Shown here piece by piece: positions 1 to 5,476 of a stretch of 8,664 nucleotides of DNA. A model generated the notes under the pieces. It was not told the DNA's origin, did no database searches, and saw nothing but the letters and a program-made list of their open reading frames with translations. How positions within the stretch are numbered: the stretch's first letter is position 1; the number at the start of each line of letters is the position of its first letter. This stretch comes from HGM10836 sp045580645 (lineage in GTDB: Bacteria; Bacillota_I; Bacilli_A; RF39; UBA660). Where the stretch lies: the NCBI GenBank assembly GCA_045580645.1, contig JAZNOG010000060.1, forward strand, positions 1-8,664, read 5' to 3'. The translations under genes were made by a program, and so were the position numbers.

Positions 1-1
1 A

Positions 2-214
2 ACAATAGAAGAATACATTCCACAAGAAGAAATAGAAGAAACAGTAATAATTGTAGAAGAAAAAACAGTAGCACCAGAACCAGTTGTAGAACAAACTTCA
101 TATGTAGAACCAGTAGTTTCAAACAATGAAACATATATTGTTGAAGAAGAATATATTTCTCAAGAAGAATTAGACGGATTAGAACAAGAAGGTTTAGTAA
201 GAACTAGACATTAA
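2..214 (+). CDS. C-terminal end of an acidic protein (5' truncated)
   Basis: The reading frame is open from base 2 to the TAA at 212-214, giving the last 70 residues of a protein that begins outside the window. The tail is very rich in Glu, Val, Ile and Pro, with recurring EE, EEY and VEPVV-like patterns, and ends in the basic LVRTRH. It has no membrane segment, no cysteine and no recognisable catalytic motif, so it looks like a disordered acidic tail rather than a folded domain. The stop lies 19 bases before the next start with no terminator between, so the two genes are probably co-transcribed. I do not recognise the family. That this is coding follows from the uninterrupted frame, the codon use matching downstream genes and the close spacing. 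Confidence 0.75.
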   Translation, partial: TIEEYIPQEEIEETVIIVEEKTVAPEPVVEQTSYVEPVVSNNETYIVEEEYISQEELDGLEQEGLVRTRH

Positions 215-233
215 AAATTAAGGGGGTAAAAAT

Positions 234-1772
234 ATGTATAATGAAGAAAGAAAAAGTCGCGGAACAGGTTTAATATCGGCTTTAATAAAATTATTAATAA
301 TAGTTGTATTTATCTTTCTATTAGTGTGGTTATTTCCGACAAAAGAATCACTAAAAACACTTTATCAAGATGTATTTAGAAACAATATTAATTCAATGAA
401 AGATGCAGCAGAAACATATTTTACAAATGAAAGACTACCACAAAATGTTGGGGATAAAGTAAAAATAACATTAAAAGAAATGTTAGATAAAAACTTATTA
501 TTACCATTTGTAGATAAATATGGCAAAGAATGTGATTTAAATAAATCATATGTAGAAATAACAAAAACAAAAACAGAATATGAAATGAAAGTATATTTAG
601 TATGTTCACAAGAAGAAAGTTATATTGTTGAACACATGGGATGTTATGATAAATGTGATGAAAATAATTGCACAAAAATAGCAAAAGAATATCAATACCA
701 AAAAGAAGTTCAAGAAAAAATAGTAAGTAGTTATAAATGTTCTAAAGGATACACATTAAAAGGAAATAAATGTGTCAAAGAAACAAAAACAACAATAAAG
801 ACAGATGCAATACCTGTATATAAAGAAAATCAACCAATCAAACCAACAGTGACAGAAAAAGTAATTGAAGAAGCAGTATATAGTGATTGGTCAGATTGGT
901 CAGACAATAAGACATATGATCCAAATAACAACAACATTAAGTGGGGTATTAATGGATTAGTATGGAATGAAAAAAATGGTGCTAAAAAATATACAAAATA
1001 TCAAGTAATTGAAGATAAAACTAAACCAATTTATGAAATAACATATGATAACAAAGTAGGAACATATAAACAATATCTTTGTTCTGGATTTAATTACTAT
1101 AAAGACAGCACTTCACAAACAGTATATCAATACGGAAGTTGGGTATCACAAGGAAGAAAAATATATGATTATGTTCCAACACCAACAAACTCAACTAAAT
1201 ATGAATTTGTAGGAATGGATTTTGATAGTTGTGGAGCTACTTGCACTTTAAAACCTTATTATATATTTGAAGTATATACAAGAAGCTTAAATAAAGTTAC
1301 ACAAACAACAGAAGAATTGAAAGCAACATGTAATGTAGAAGAAAGAGAAATTCCAGTATATGGTAAGAAAAAAACATTTGTAGGATATGTATCAGATAAA
1401 ATTCCAGTAGGAACAGAATATGAATATTTATATCATACAAAAACAAGAACAATTTTAAAAGAAGCAGTTGTTGAAGAAAAATTATCTTGTCCATCTGGAT
1501 ATAATTTAAAGAATAATATGTGTTATCCAGAAACGACAAAAGTATTAACAGGCTATAAATGTCCAGCAGGCTATGATGAAAGAATTGGAAAAGTATGTTA
1601 CAAATATGAAATAAAAACAACAAAAAAAGATGCAACGCCAGTTTATAAGACAGTAAATAGCATTAGATATAAATGGTCTACAAAAACAAGTTTAGATGGT
1701 TGGACAAAAACTGGAAAAACAAGAGAAACAAAAATTTCAACTTCAACAGGAAAAACATGTGTATGTAATTAA
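234..1772 (+). CDS. Single-pass membrane protein with large cysteine-rich extracellular region
   Basis: A 512-aa protein of unknown function. The start is set by the SD AGGGGG at 221-226. A short basic N-terminus (residues 1-12) precedes one hydrophobic segment (about 13-34), so the remaining ~475 residues should lie outside the cell. Residues ~40-125 (NSMKDAAETYF, then LP, KITLKEML, CD, SYVEIT) read like the globular head of a small pilin-like protein, but the Glu expected at prepilin position +5 is absent, so classification as a pilin is inference only. The outer part has 17 cysteines and three copies of a C-x2-GY-x(n)-C unit (Cys 169/180, 419/430, 443/455). Two copies are followed by a similar tail (DAIPVYK at 191-197, DATPVYK at 466-472). 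A WSDW motif spans 219-222. Disulfide-stabilised adhesion or surface sensing is plausible but unproven. Confidence 0.85.
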   Translation: MYNEERKSRGTGLISALIKLLIIVVFIFLLVWLFPTKESLKTLYQDVFRNNINSMKDAAETYFTNERLPQNVGDKVKITLKEMLDKNLLLPFVDKYGKECDLNKSYVEITKTKTEYEMKVYLVCSQEESYIVEHMGCYDKCDENNCTKIAKEYQYQKEVQEKIVSSYKCSKGYTLKGNKCVKETKTTIKTDAIPVYKENQPIKPTVTEKVIEEAVYSDWSDWSDNKTYDPNNNNIKWGINGLVWNEKNGAKKYTKYQVIEDKTKPIYEITYDNKVGTYKQYLCSGFNYYKDSTSQTVYQYGSWVSQGRKIYDYVPTPTNSTKYEFVGMDFDSCGATCTLKPYYIFEVYTRSLNKVTQTTEELKATCNVEEREIPVYGKKKTFVGYVSDKIPVGTEYEYLYHTKTRTILKEAVVEEKLSCPSGYNLKNNMCYPETTKVLTGYKCPAGYDERIGKVCYKYEIKTTKKDATPVYKTVNSIRYKWSTKTSLDGWTKTGKTRETKISTSTGKTCVCN

Positions 1773-1802
1773 GAAAAAAGGATGACTTTTTTCTTTTTTT
1801 TT
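1771..1802 (+). terminator. Intrinsic terminator after the surface-protein gene
   Basis: A perfect 10-bp stem (AAGAAAAAAG at 1771-1780 with CTTTTTTCTT at 1786-1795) encloses the 5-base loop GATGA and runs into a T-tract to 1802. The 5' arm overlaps the TAA stop of the 512-aa gene. The stem is AT-rich but complete. Confidence 0.85.
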
Positions 1803-1810
1803 CATATAAT
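1782..1810 (+). promoter_or_regulatory. Candidate sigma-A promoter for the HAD phosphatase gene
   Basis: A perfect TATAAT at 1805-1810 is preceded, after exactly 17 bases, by ATGACT at 1782-1787, which matches TTGACA at four of six positions. The -35 hexamer would lie in the loop and 3' arm of the preceding terminator. The downstream gene needs its own promoter because it follows that terminator. Confidence 0.5.
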
Positions 1811-1831
1811 TAAATTAATAGGGAGGTTAAT

Positions 1832-2326
1832 ATGGAAAAAATAAACTTATACATAGATTTTGATGGAGTAGTTTTAGATACTATTACAAAATTATATAAA
1901 GACTTAGAAGAAAGACACATAATAGAAGAAAAAGATATATTAAAGTTTTTCCAAGATTATAATTGGAATGAACTAGTAACAGATGAATTAATAATAAATG
2001 ATAGTATTAGTTGTATTCAAAAAATAATAGACAGTGACAAGTTTAATTTAAATATTTTAACGCATATTAATTCTTTAGAAGAAGCTGTAGCAAAAATAAG
2101 ATATTTAAGAAAACATTTTAAAGATATAACAATTATTCCATGTCCTAAAGAAATATCAAAAACAAAAATGGTTCACACAAAAGATGCAATTTTAATAGAT
2201 GACTATGCCGGAAATTTAAGAGAATGGGAACAAGATGGAGGAATTCCTGTTAGATTTTCCAAAAAAAATAATGGAAAAGGATATCGAGTTTTAGATCGCT
2301 TAGATAAAATAATAGAAATGTTTTAA
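1832..2326 (+). CDS. HAD-superfamily hydrolase, probable small phosphatase/nucleotidase
   Basis: A 164-aa soluble protein carrying the haloacid dehalogenase signature. Motif I is DFDGV with the nucleophile Asp9 and acid/base Asp11. Motif II is probably Thr77 in ILTH. Lys110 or Lys112 fits the motif III lysine, and Asp123-Asp124 in LIDDY form the Mg-binding motif IV. The ~65 residues between motifs I and II would form a small helical cap, as in 5'-deoxyribonucleotidase-like members. The family hydrolyses phosphate esters through an aspartyl-phosphate; the substrate cannot be told from sequence. The start follows the SD GGGAGGT, six bases before ATG. The gene stands alone between two terminators, so context does not help. 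It is on the short side for the superfamily but has all core motifs. Confidence 0.85.
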   Translation: MEKINLYIDFDGVVLDTITKLYKDLEERHIIEEKDILKFFQDYNWNELVTDELIINDSISCIQKIIDSDKFNLNILTHINSLEEAVAKIRYLRKHFKDITIIPCPKEISKTKMVHTKDAILIDDYAGNLREWEQDGGIPVRFSKKNNGKGYRVLDRLDKIIEMF

Positions 2327-2347
2327 AGTATCATAATGATACTTTTT
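2325..2347 (+). terminator. Intrinsic terminator after the HAD gene
   Basis: AAAGTATCA (2325-2333) pairs perfectly with TGATACTTT (2337-2345) around a three-base TAA loop, followed by T bases. The 5' arm begins in the stop codon of the HAD gene. A three-base loop is tight, so the innermost A-T pair may open. Confidence 0.8.
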
Positions 2348-2363
2348 ATTTTGAAGAAAAATC

Positions 2364-2392
2364 TTTAATATTAAACAAAACTATGATAATAT
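2364..2392 (+). promoter_or_regulatory. Possible distal promoter of murA
   Basis: TGATAATAT at 2384-2392 reads as an extended -10 (TG, one base, TAATAT). TTTAAT at 2364-2369 lies 17 bases upstream and matches TTGACA at three of six positions. If used, transcription would start near 2399, just before the palindrome at 2401-2414, giving a leader of about 145 bases. The sequence is weak and the region is very AT-rich, so chance is a serious alternative. Confidence 0.3.
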
Positions 2393-2400
2393 AAATATGA

Positions 2401-2484
2401 GGTTTTATAAAACCAGTTAGTATTAAAAGATATGAATGGCAACACAAAAACCGTGATAGTAACCTAAAACAATGAAATTCATAT
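2401..2484 (+). promoter_or_regulatory. Nested inverted repeats in the murA upstream region
   Basis: Between the HAD terminator and murA lie about 200 non-coding bases. A perfect 14-bp palindrome, GGTTTTATAAAACC, occupies 2401-2414. An 8-bp perfect inverted repeat (ATATGAAT at 2430-2437, ATTCATAT at 2477-2484) brackets a slightly less AT-rich core that contains CAC/GTG complementarity. The 3' arm of this repeat overlaps the proposed -35 of the proximal promoter. The elements could be operator sites or a folded leader. I do not recognise any known riboswitch, T-box or ribosomal leader here. No convincing ORF occupies the interval. Confidence 0.35.
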
Positions 2485-2506
2485 ATTAAAATAAAGATGC
2501 TATAAT
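2478..2506 (+). promoter_or_regulatory. murA: Extended -10 promoter of murA
   Basis: TATAAT at 2501-2506 is preceded by TGC, making an extended -10. TTCATA at 2478-2483 lies 17 bases upstream and matches TTGACA at four of six positions. The start of transcription should be near 2513, leaving a ~30-base leader before murA. The -10 is embedded in a 7-bp inverted repeat, ATGCTAT at 2497-2503 and ATAGCAT at 2522-2528, which could be an operator or a small hairpin just before the SD. Confidence 0.7.
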
Positions 2507-2543
2507 AAAAAAGTATTAAAGATAGCATAATGAAGGAGTACCT

Positions 2544-3794
2544 ATGAAAAAAATAATAATAAATGGCGGAAAAAAATTAAACGGAACAATCAGAATAAGT
2601 GGTGCTAAAAATGCAGCAGTGGCACTAATACCAGCATCAATTTTAAGCGACGAAACCGTAACAATTTGTAATGTTCCAGAAATCTCAGATACAAATGCAT
2701 TAGAAGAAATACTAAATTTTTTAAATGTTAAAGTTCAAAGAGCAACTGAGACAATGATAATAGATGCAACCCTTATGGAAAATAAAAGCATTCCCGAGGA
2801 AATAGCAAAAAAATTAAGGGCATCATATTATTTTATGGGAGCGTTACTTTCAAAATATAAATATGTAGAAATGTCTTTTCCAGGAGGATGCAACATCGGA
2901 GCAAGACCAATTAATTTACACTTAGAAGGATTTAACAAATTAGGAGCAACTGTAATAGAACAAGGGAATAAATATATAATAAAAGCAGATAAATTGAAAG
3001 GCTCAAACATAAAATTAGATGTAGCCTCAGTTGGTGCAACAATAAATATAATGCTTGCTGCTGTAAAAGCAGAAGGAATAACAACATTAGAAAATGCAGC
3101 ATGTGAACCTGAAATAATAAATGTTGCAGAACTATTAAACAACATGGGTGCGAAGATAACAGGAGCAGGAACTAGTATTATAACAATCGAGGGTGTGGAA
3201 AAATTAAAATCGGGATTTATTGAAGTAATACCAGATAGAATAGAAGCAGGAACATATATTCTTGCAAGTGCTTTAATTGGAGAAAACCTAAAAATAAGTA
3301 ATGTTGTTTTTGAACATTTAGAATCATTGTTAGAAAATATAGAAAAAACAGGCATAAATGTTATAAAAGATGAAGATTATATAATTTGTAAAAAAGAGAA
3401 GCCATTAGAAAGTATAGACTTAGAAACATCATATTTTCCAGGCTTTCCAACGGATCTGCAACAACCATTTTCAGTTTTATTAACACAATGTAATGGAACA
3501 TCAAAGTTAACAGAAAATATTTGGGAAAATCGTTTTATGCATGTGAAACACTTAAATAATATGGGTGCTAATATAGAAGTAGAGAATAGAACATCAATAA
3601 TAAAAGGTCCTACAAAATTAATAGGAACAGAAGTTATTGCAACAGATTTAAGAGCAGGCGCAGCCCTAGTTCTTGCGGGATTAATTGCAGAAAAAACTAC
3701 AACAATAACTGACATAGAGCATATTCTAAGAGGATATGAAGGAATAATAGAAAAATTACAAAATGTAGGAGCAGATATAAAAATTTGCGAATAA
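2544..3794 (+). CDS. murA: UDP-N-acetylglucosamine 1-carboxyvinyltransferase (MurA)
   Basis: MurA transfers enolpyruvate from phosphoenolpyruvate to UDP-GlcNAc, the first committed step of peptidoglycan synthesis, in the cytoplasm. The 416-aa product has the family's usual length. Visible landmarks are the Lys22-Asn23 pair in SGAKNA, Arg92 in KLRASYY, the catalytic Cys116 in PGGCNIGARP, the general base Asp304 in FPTDLQQPF, Arg370 in DLRAGAALV and Arg396 in HILRGYEG. Because position 116 is Cys rather than Asp, the enzyme should be sensitive to fosfomycin by family knowledge. The TDLQQPF form resembles the second MurA paralogue (MurAB/MurZ) of Bacilli, although whether this genome has another copy cannot be seen. 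The start follows AAGGAG at 2533-2538. There is no clear terminator after the gene, so readthrough into rpmE is possible. Confidence 0.97.
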   Translation: MKKIIINGGKKLNGTIRISGAKNAAVALIPASILSDETVTICNVPEISDTNALEEILNFLNVKVQRATETMIIDATLMENKSIPEEIAKKLRASYYFMGALLSKYKYVEMSFPGGCNIGARPINLHLEGFNKLGATVIEQGNKYIIKADKLKGSNIKLDVASVGATINIMLAAVKAEGITTLENAACEPEIINVAELLNNMGAKITGAGTSIITIEGVEKLKSGFIEVIPDRIEAGTYILASALIGENLKISNVVFEHLESLLENIEKTGINVIKDEDYIICKKEKPLESIDLETSYFPGFPTDLQQPFSVLLTQCNGTSKLTENIWENRFMHVKHLNNMGANIEVENRTSIIKGPTKLIGTEVIATDLRAGAALVLAGLIAEKTTTITDIEHILRGYEGIIEKLQNVGADIKICE

Positions 3795-3797
3795 TCC

Positions 3798-3826
3798 TTG
3801 CAAAATCGAAAAAAGTTTGCTACAAT
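3798..3826 (+). promoter_or_regulatory. rpmE: Sigma-A promoter of rpmE
   Basis: TTGCAA at 3798-3803 and TACAAT at 3821-3826 are separated by exactly 17 bases, and TGC directly precedes the -10, giving an extended -10. It begins four bases after the murA stop. This is among the best promoters in the window, consistent with strong independent expression of a ribosomal protein gene. Expected transcription start is near 3833. Confidence 0.8.
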
Positions 3827-3844
3827 AGACAAGAATTATTATTA

Positions 3845-3864
3845 CTATGACTTAAATGTCATGG
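3845..3864 (+). promoter_or_regulatory. rpmE: Leader hairpin immediately before the rpmE SD
   Basis: CTATGAC (3845-3851) pairs with GTCATGG (3858-3864), seven pairs including one T-G wobble, around the loop TTAAAT. The stem ends three bases before the AAGGAG SD (3868-3873). With a start near 3833 this is the only structure in the leader. Position and size suit a protein-binding site for autogenous control of L31, as known for several ribosomal proteins; this assignment is inference. Confidence 0.4.
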
Positions 3865-3881
3865 CGGAAGGAGACAACAAA

Positions 3882-4088
3882 ATGCAAAAAGGAATACATA
3901 AAGAATCACAACCTGTAAAATTTATTTGCTCATGTGGAGAAGAATTTTTTGCAAATTCAACTAAAAAAACATCAGAAATACATATTGAAATTTGCTCAAA
4001 ATGTCACCCAGTATATACTGGAAAACAAGGCGGAAAAGTATTAACAGGAAATGTAGAAAAATTTAATAAGAAATATAATTTAAAATAA
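3882..4088 (+). CDS. rpmE: 50S ribosomal protein bL31, zinc-binding (C+) form
   Basis: A 68-aa large-subunit ribosomal protein that bridges to the small subunit. It starts MQKGIHKES, close to the family's typical N-terminus, and has four cysteines (Cys16, Cys18, Cys38, Cys41) in CSC and CSKCHPVYTGK, the zinc site of the C+ form. The conserved HPVYTGKQ stretch and a Lys-rich C-terminus are present. The frame stays open upstream to an ATG at 3798, but the chosen ATG at 3882 gives the normal L31 length and follows a strong AAGGAG at 3868-3873; the upstream part is promoter and leader. The C+ form stores zinc and in many bacteria is replaced by a cysteine-less paralogue under zinc limitation; no such paralogue lies in this window. 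The gene follows murA, echoing the B. subtilis murAB-rho-rpmE area. Confidence 0.97.
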   Translation: MQKGIHKESQPVKFICSCGEEFFANSTKKTSEIHIEICSKCHPVYTGKQGGKVLTGNVEKFNKKYNLK

Positions 4089-4116
4089 GTGAAGAAATCT
4101 TCATTTATTTTTTTTT
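4082..4116 (+). terminator. Intrinsic terminator after rpmE
   Basis: A long imperfect stem pairs roughly 4082-4094 with 4099-4111, including TGAAG with CTTCA, one G-T wobble and an outer AT-rich part, around a four-base loop. A T-tract runs through 4108-4116. The stop codon of rpmE lies in the 5' arm. Confidence 0.85.
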
Positions 4117-4128
4117 ATATTGTATAAT
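4100..4128 (+). promoter_or_regulatory. rpiB: Candidate promoter of the rpiB-mbl unit
   Basis: A perfect TATAAT at 4123-4128 lies 17 bases downstream of TTCATT (4100-4105), a three-of-six match inside the 3' arm of the rpmE terminator. Transcription would begin near 4135, which is the first base of the rpiB SD, so the message would have almost no leader. The -10 is strong and the -35 poor. Confidence 0.5.
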
Positions 4129-4145
4129 ATACTTGAGGTGGAAAA

Positions 4146-4592
4146 ATGAAAATAGGATTAGCATCAGATCACAGAGGAATAAATTTAAAAAATAAAATAA
4201 AAAAATATTTGGAATCAAAAAACTATGAAATAATTGATTATGGAACAGACACAGAGGAAAACGTAGATTATACAAAATATGCCTTTATACTTGGTGAATC
4301 AATCAAAGATAAACAAATAGATCTAGGAATAGCAATATGTGGAACAGGTATTGGAATGTCTATCGCATTAAATAAAGTAAAAAATGTTATGTGTGCAAAA
4401 ATATCAAATAAAGAAGAAGCATATTATGCAAAAAAACACAACAATGCAAATGTTATTGCCTTATCTAGTAAAATAAATATAATTAAAATAAAAAAAATGA
4501 TAGAAATTTTTTTAAATACGCCCTATGAAAAAGAAAAAAAATATCAAAAAAGAATAAACGATATTAAAAAATATGAGGAAGAAGATAAATGA
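4146..4592 (+). CDS. rpiB: Ribose-5-phosphate isomerase B
   Basis: RpiB interconverts ribose 5-phosphate and ribulose 5-phosphate in the non-oxidative pentose phosphate pathway. The 148-aa product has the family's usual length and landmarks: Asp8-His9 in ASDHRG, the catalytic Cys65 in the anion-holding loop CGTGIGMS (65-72), NKVK at 76-79, His98-Asn99 in KKHNNANVIAL, and Arg136 near the C-terminus for phosphate. The family also includes galactose-6-phosphate isomerase subunits (LacA/LacB) and sugar epimerases, but the retained active-site Cys and the lack of any lac gene nearby favour RpiB. The start follows GAGGTGG at 4135-4141. The last four bases overlap the next start (ATGA), indicating translational coupling. 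Confidence 0.92.
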   Translation: MKIGLASDHRGINLKNKIKKYLESKNYEIIDYGTDTEENVDYTKYAFILGESIKDKQIDLGIAICGTGIGMSIALNKVKNVMCAKISNKEEAYYAKKHNNANVIALSSKINIIKIKKMIEIFLNTPYEKEKKYQKRINDIKKYEEEDK

Positions 4593-4783
4593 CTAAATTT
4601 ATACTATATTTAGTTCTAACACCGATAATTATATATTCACTAGAATCAGTAAATATAAATATAATATTTAAAAAAAACAAAGAACTAAAAGCAAGACTAT
4701 TTTACTTCTTTTTGGCAATATCTATAATCTATTTAGTAACTCAGTTTTTTTATGATTGTTTGATAAATATAAAAATTTTTTAA
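4589..4783 (+). CDS. YwzB-like (DUF1146) small membrane protein
   Basis: A 64-aa protein with two hydrophobic helices (about 4-21 and 36-58) joined by a basic loop (FKKNKELKAR). The layout and the pattern SLESVNIN...KKNK...ARLFYFFLAI...FFYD resemble the YwzB/DUF1146 family of Bacillota, whose function is unknown to me. Context supports this: in B. subtilis ywzB lies between the ATP synthase operon and murAA, in the same broad region as mbl, and here it sits just upstream of spoIIQ- and mbl-like genes. It starts inside the rpiB stop (ATGA overlap) behind a purine-rich GAGGAAGAAG stretch at 4575-4584, so it is translated with rpiB. The short length and low conservation limit certainty about the family, not about the gene. 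Confidence 0.75.
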   Translation: MTKFILYLVLTPIIIYSLESVNINIIFKKNKELKARLFYFFLAISIIYLVTQFFYDCLINIKIF

Positions 4784-4796
4784 AAAAATGAATAAA

Positions 4797-4834
4797 ACCC
4801 TATTAATTGGTAAAACTTTTAATAGGGTGATTTT
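4797..4834 (+). promoter_or_regulatory. SD-sequestering hairpin before the spoIIQ-like gene
   Basis: ACCCTATTAA (4797-4806) pairs perfectly with TTAATAGGGT (4819-4828) around a 12-base loop, and TTTT follows at 4831-4834 directly before ATG. The 3' arm contains AGGGTG (4824-4829), the only SD for the start at 4835. The element therefore hides the ribosome site when folded and may also work as a weak terminator or attenuator. It sits in the 51-base gap after the YwzB-like gene and could separate rpiB expression from spoIIQ-mbl expression. Confidence 0.7.
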
Positions 4835-5476
4835 ATGAAAGAAAAAAAAATTAAAAAATATATGGGCCAAGGGATTTTTTTTATGAGTCTTAGTTTATTG
4901 TTGTTAATAAGTTACGTTTTGATTCAATCAAAAAATATTGCTGGAGAAATATTAAGTAACAATTACACATATGTATCTTATGAAATATTAACAGATAATA
5001 TAATTCCAGTTATAAGAGAAGAAGAAACAAAAGAAATAATGAGACCATACAAAGATGAAACAGTAACAATAGGTGAAAATTATTATGACTATAAAGCAGA
5101 AAAAGAAAAACAAGAACAATCTATTGTTTATTATGAAGGAACATATATTCAAAACACAGGAGTAAATTATGTAAGTAAAGAAATATTTAAAGTATTTTCA
5201 GTAGCAGATGGAAAAGTTATATCAATAACAGAAGATGATATAACTGGAAAAACAATAAAAATTGAGCATAACAACGGTTTAATAAGTGTATATCAAAGTG
5301 TAAGTGAAATAATAATAAGCGAAAATGATACAGTATCAAAAGGACAACAAATAGCGCAAAGTGGCAAGAATAATTTTAATAGCAATCTCGGGAATCATTT
5401 ACATTTTGAATTGTATAAAAACAATAAACATATAGATCCAGAAAAATACTTTGAAGAAAATATAGGTAAGTTTTAA
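4835..5476 (+). CDS. spoIIQ: SpoIIQ-like LytM/M23-fold membrane protein with degenerate active site
   Basis: A 213-aa protein with a basic N-terminus (1-10), one membrane segment (about 12-31), a linker to ~98 and an extracellular LytM (M23) domain at ~100-205. It resembles SpoIIQ of B. subtilis in arrangement and in stretches such as VYQSVSE, AQSGKN and GNHLHFE. SpoIIQ pairs with SpoIIIAH across the engulfment membranes in spore formation. M23 enzymes need an HxxxD motif, a YxH and a final HxH. Here the first reads NTGVN (Asn107, Asn111), the second YQS (Tyr153-Ser155), and only HLH (His188, His190) remains, so hydrolase activity is unlikely. The start is the ATG after AGGGTG, buried in the hairpin at 4797-4828. 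The stop overlaps the mbl start (TAATG). A SpoIIQ-derived wall protein in a non-sporulating lineage is an alternative reading. Confidence 0.8.
   Translation: MKEKKIKKYMGQGIFFMSLSLLLLISYVLIQSKNIAGEILSNNYTYVSYEILTDNIIPVIREEETKEIMRPYKDETVTIGENYYDYKAEKEKQEQSIVYYEGTYIQNTGVNYVSKEIFKVFSVADGKVISITEDDITGKTIKIEHNNGLISVYQSVSEIIISENDTVSKGQQIAQSGKNNFNSNLGNHLHFELYKNNKHIDPEKYFEENIGKF

Noticed and set aside
234..340. Type IV prepilin signal in the 512-aa protein
   Set aside because: A Gly precedes the hydrophobic stretch, but the FTLIE-like sequence with Glu at +5 is missing.
2401..2475. Open stretch in the + frame resembling protein (IKRYEWQHKNRDSN) and an 11-residue mini-ORF at 2432-2467
   Set aside because: The longer stretch has no start codon and is only about 24 codons; the mini-ORF has no SD. 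A decayed gene remnant cannot be excluded but is not supported.
2346..2528. 60-codon frame on the - strand upstream of murA
   Set aside because: Its product is a Leu/Ile/Phe/Tyr-rich string typical of the reverse strand of AT-rich DNA, has no SD, and would read through a terminator.
3784..3804. TTTGC/GCAAA inverted repeat at the murA-rpmE junction as a terminator
   Set aside because: Only five pairs and no T-run; it overlaps the -35 of the rpmE promoter instead.
2828..3832. Long - strand frames opposite murA
   Set aside because: They are antisense shadows of a fully conserved murA, with no SD or family match.
3798..3881. Upstream in-frame ATG extending rpmE by 28 codons
   Set aside because: The extra residues match nothing in L31, the ATG at 3882 has a strong SD and gives normal length, and the segment contains a near-consensus promoter and hairpin.
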